DNA of 64,000 bases, from the NCBI RefSeq assembly GCF_001514125.1, contig NZ_KQ948549.1:707257-771256 (forward strand), in the 5' to 3' direction. Source of the stretch: Streptomyces longwoodensis (GTDB lineage Bacteria; Actinomycetota; Actinomycetes; Streptomycetales; Streptomycetaceae). Position 1 is the stretch's first letter. Each line of letters starts with the position of its first letter. The position numbers were made by a program, and so were the translations under genes. The notes beneath the pieces are model-generated. The model was not told the DNA's origin. It did no database searches and saw only the letters and a program-made list of their open reading frames with translations. Shown here piece by piece: positions 62,830 to 64,000 of this stretch.

Positions 62830-62869
62830 CCCCGTGCCCCCACGGGGCGGTCCCCGTGCCCCCACGGGG
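62830..62869. terminator. Two tandem hairpins forming a direct repeat
   Basis: CCCCGTG-CCCC-CACGGGG occurs twice (62830-62847 and 62852-62869) with a 22-bp period. Each copy folds into a 7-bp hairpin. It lies after the Mrr-like gene and 39 bp before the lipoprotein gene, so it could be a terminator or a 5'-UTR structure. Confidence 0.5.
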
Positions 62870-62908
62870 CGTCGACGAGCCCCACGGTCCCCCACAGCGA
62901 GGAAGCCC

Positions 62909-63547
62909 ATGCCGTCCCACCGCTGGATCCGCTCGCGCGGCGCGCACCCGCGCCCGCTGACCCTCCTCGCCCTGGCCTGCTCCCTGCTGGCGACCGGCGC
63001 CCTCACCGGCTGCAGCGACGACAGCGGCGGCTCCTCCGCGTCCACGGGTACGGTCGCGCCCAGCGCCCGCGTCTCCGCCTCCTTCAGCGGCGAGCTGCCC
63101 TCCGCGATCGCCTCCTCGGCCGCGTCCAAGATCGCATCGGCGCGCGCGTCCGCCTCGGCGGCCGTCTCCTCGGTGTCGGCCCGCGCCTCGGAGTTCGAGG
63201 CGTCCGTGTCGGCCGAGTTCGAGCGCAGGTCCACGGCGGCGAAGAAGGCGCTCCAGGACGTCGAGGGCCAGGGGAACGCGATGTCCGAGGTCACCATGAG
63301 CGGTCTGGCGCGGGCGGACACCGGCGGTGTGCTCGCGGTCCTGGTCCGGATCACGAACAGGACGGACAGCAAGGCGTCGTACGCCGTGCGGATCGACTTC
63401 GAGGACGCGCAGCACAAGGTCGTGGAGACGCGCTACACCGGCGCGGAGGACCTCGCCCCGGGCAAGCGGGAGCAGCCGATCGTCTTCAGCCACGAGCCCG
63501 CCGAGCCCAAGCTGACCCCACGCCTGGCGCAGGCCCGGCGCTACTGA
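62909..63547 (+). CDS. Putative lipoprotein with Ser/Ala-rich helical region
   Basis: A 212-residue protein. The signal peptide ends in the lipobox LTGC (SLLATGALTGCSDD), so it should be lipidated and membrane-bound on the outside. Residues about 55-115 form a Ser/Ala-rich helical, possibly coiled-coil, region (SKIASARASASAAVSSVSAR), followed by a beta-rich domain with LAVLVRITNRTDSKASYAVR. I know no function. A GAGGAAG ribosome binding site precedes the ATG. Low-complexity lipoproteins of this type are common in Streptomyces. Confidence 0.7.
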   Translation: MPSHRWIRSRGAHPRPLTLLALACSLLATGALTGCSDDSGGSSASTGTVAPSARVSASFSGELPSAIASSAASKIASARASASAAVSSVSARASEFEASVSAEFERRSTAAKKALQDVEGQGNAMSEVTMSGLARADTGGVLAVLVRITNRTDSKASYAVRIDFEDAQHKVVETRYTGAEDLAPGKREQPIVFSHEPAEPKLTPRLAQARRY

Positions 63548-63667
63548 CGGCCCCGGCCCGTCGCCGAAGGAACCCCCCTGGTGAGGGCCGTGGGGGCCTG
63601 TGGCAAGGTGTGCCGACGACCGGGAGGAACCTCTCGCCGGTCAGGCACGACCTCAGGAGCCTCACAC

Positions 63668-64000
63668 GTGAACGCGAAGCGCCGCCGGCTGTTTCTGGCC
63701 GCCCTCGACCCCCTGCTGGAGCCCGGGGAGCGGGTGGAGGTGACGACCATCGTGGGCCTCAGCTCCGTCTCGGTGCGCAGGACGGCGGCGTTCGCGGCGG
63801 CCTCGGCCCTGCTGAGCGGGGGCGCCATGGCGGTGGTCCCCACGCCGACGCCCATGTACCTGGCCATGACCGACCGGCGCTTCTTCGTGTTCCGGGCCAA
63901 TCCCCACTTCGCCCGCCCGGAGGAGCACCTGATGACGATCCCGCGGGCGGGACTCGTGCGCACGGCCATCAAGGAGCGCCTGCTCAACTCGTCGTTCGTG
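63668..64000 (+). CDS. Unknown protein, N-terminal part (runs off window end)
   Basis: 111 codons are visible from the GTG at 63668 to the window edge, with no stop. AGGAG lies 9 nt upstream. The fragment begins MNAKRRRLFLAALDPLLEPG and contains YLAMTDRRFFVFRANP, a pattern seen in small PH-like proteins of actinobacteria. There may be one short hydrophobic segment (AAFAAASALLSGGAMAVVP). The function is not known. Confidence 0.55.
   Translation, partial: MNAKRRRLFLAALDPLLEPGERVEVTTIVGLSSVSVRRTAAFAAASALLSGGAMAVVPTPTPMYLAMTDRRFFVFRANPHFARPEEHLMTIPRAGLVRTAIKERLLNSSFV

Overview
This is a very GC-rich stretch with short intergenic gaps, many GTG starts, frequent ATGA/GTGA start-stop overlaps and GGAGG-type ribosome binding sites. 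Together with the gene content (streptogrisin-type protease, LitR/LitS-like light regulators with an isorenieratene-type carotenoid cluster, SpoIIE phosphatases, GlxA-type regulators, Rv1733c-family proteins, a fused SecDF), it points to a Streptomyces chromosome, probably an accessory or arm-proximal part. I see no tRNA, rRNA, CRISPR array, transposase or integrase.

Layout. 1-3041: the 5' end of an alpha/beta hydrolase gene divergent from an OhrR/MarR regulator, a GlxA-type AraC regulator and GAPDH. 3255-8354: a helix-turn-helix/STAND ATPase, a lipoprotein, an I36-type peptidase inhibitor and a streptogrisin C-like protease. 8406-12512 (minus): a tightly coupled five-gene operon that opens with a 61-residue peptide gene, followed by an unknown protein, two related unknown helical proteins and a beta-lactamase-fold serine hydrolase. 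I could not identify this set, and it is one of two candidate undescribed systems here. 12825-18153: a GAF/PAS/SpoIIE phosphatase, SRPBCC and MpaB-like proteins, a lipoprotein and a secreted M15-like peptidase.

18329-30542: a light-responsive carotenoid and photolyase block. An ECF sigma factor (LitS-like) and a cobalamin-type MerR regulator (LitR-like) lie next to crtE-crtI-crtB-Rieske (minus) and crtY-crtT-crtU (plus), closed by a photolyase gene. GGPP is made by CrtE, joined by CrtB, desaturated by CrtI, cyclised by CrtY and aromatised by CrtU.

30683-43811 (all minus): an orphan biosynthetic cluster with two 2-oxoglutarate/Fe(II) oxygenases, an AEC transporter, a class IV aminotransferase, a glutamine-dependent asparagine synthetase homologue, a U32-like protein, an ATP-grasp ligase, a single-module NRPS and an MFS exporter. 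The NRPS has half a condensation domain, an adenylation domain whose code reads as alanine-like, a carrier domain and a C-terminal beta-lactamase-fold domain whose catalytic Ser appears replaced by Cys. This is the second candidate undescribed system.

44156-55953: cytochrome oxidase subunit I with a small membrane partner, an MBL-fold hydrolase, DUF2278, a second SpoIIE phosphatase, an amidohydrolase, OsmC, a second GlxA regulator, an HD-domain protein, an Rv1733c-family protein, an MreB/actin-like protein and two DksA/TraR zinc-finger proteins. 56316-64000: a NarL-type two-component pair, SecDF, a YihY-family membrane protein, a membrane-anchored Mrr-like nuclease domain, a lipoprotein and a truncated unknown gene at the window edge.
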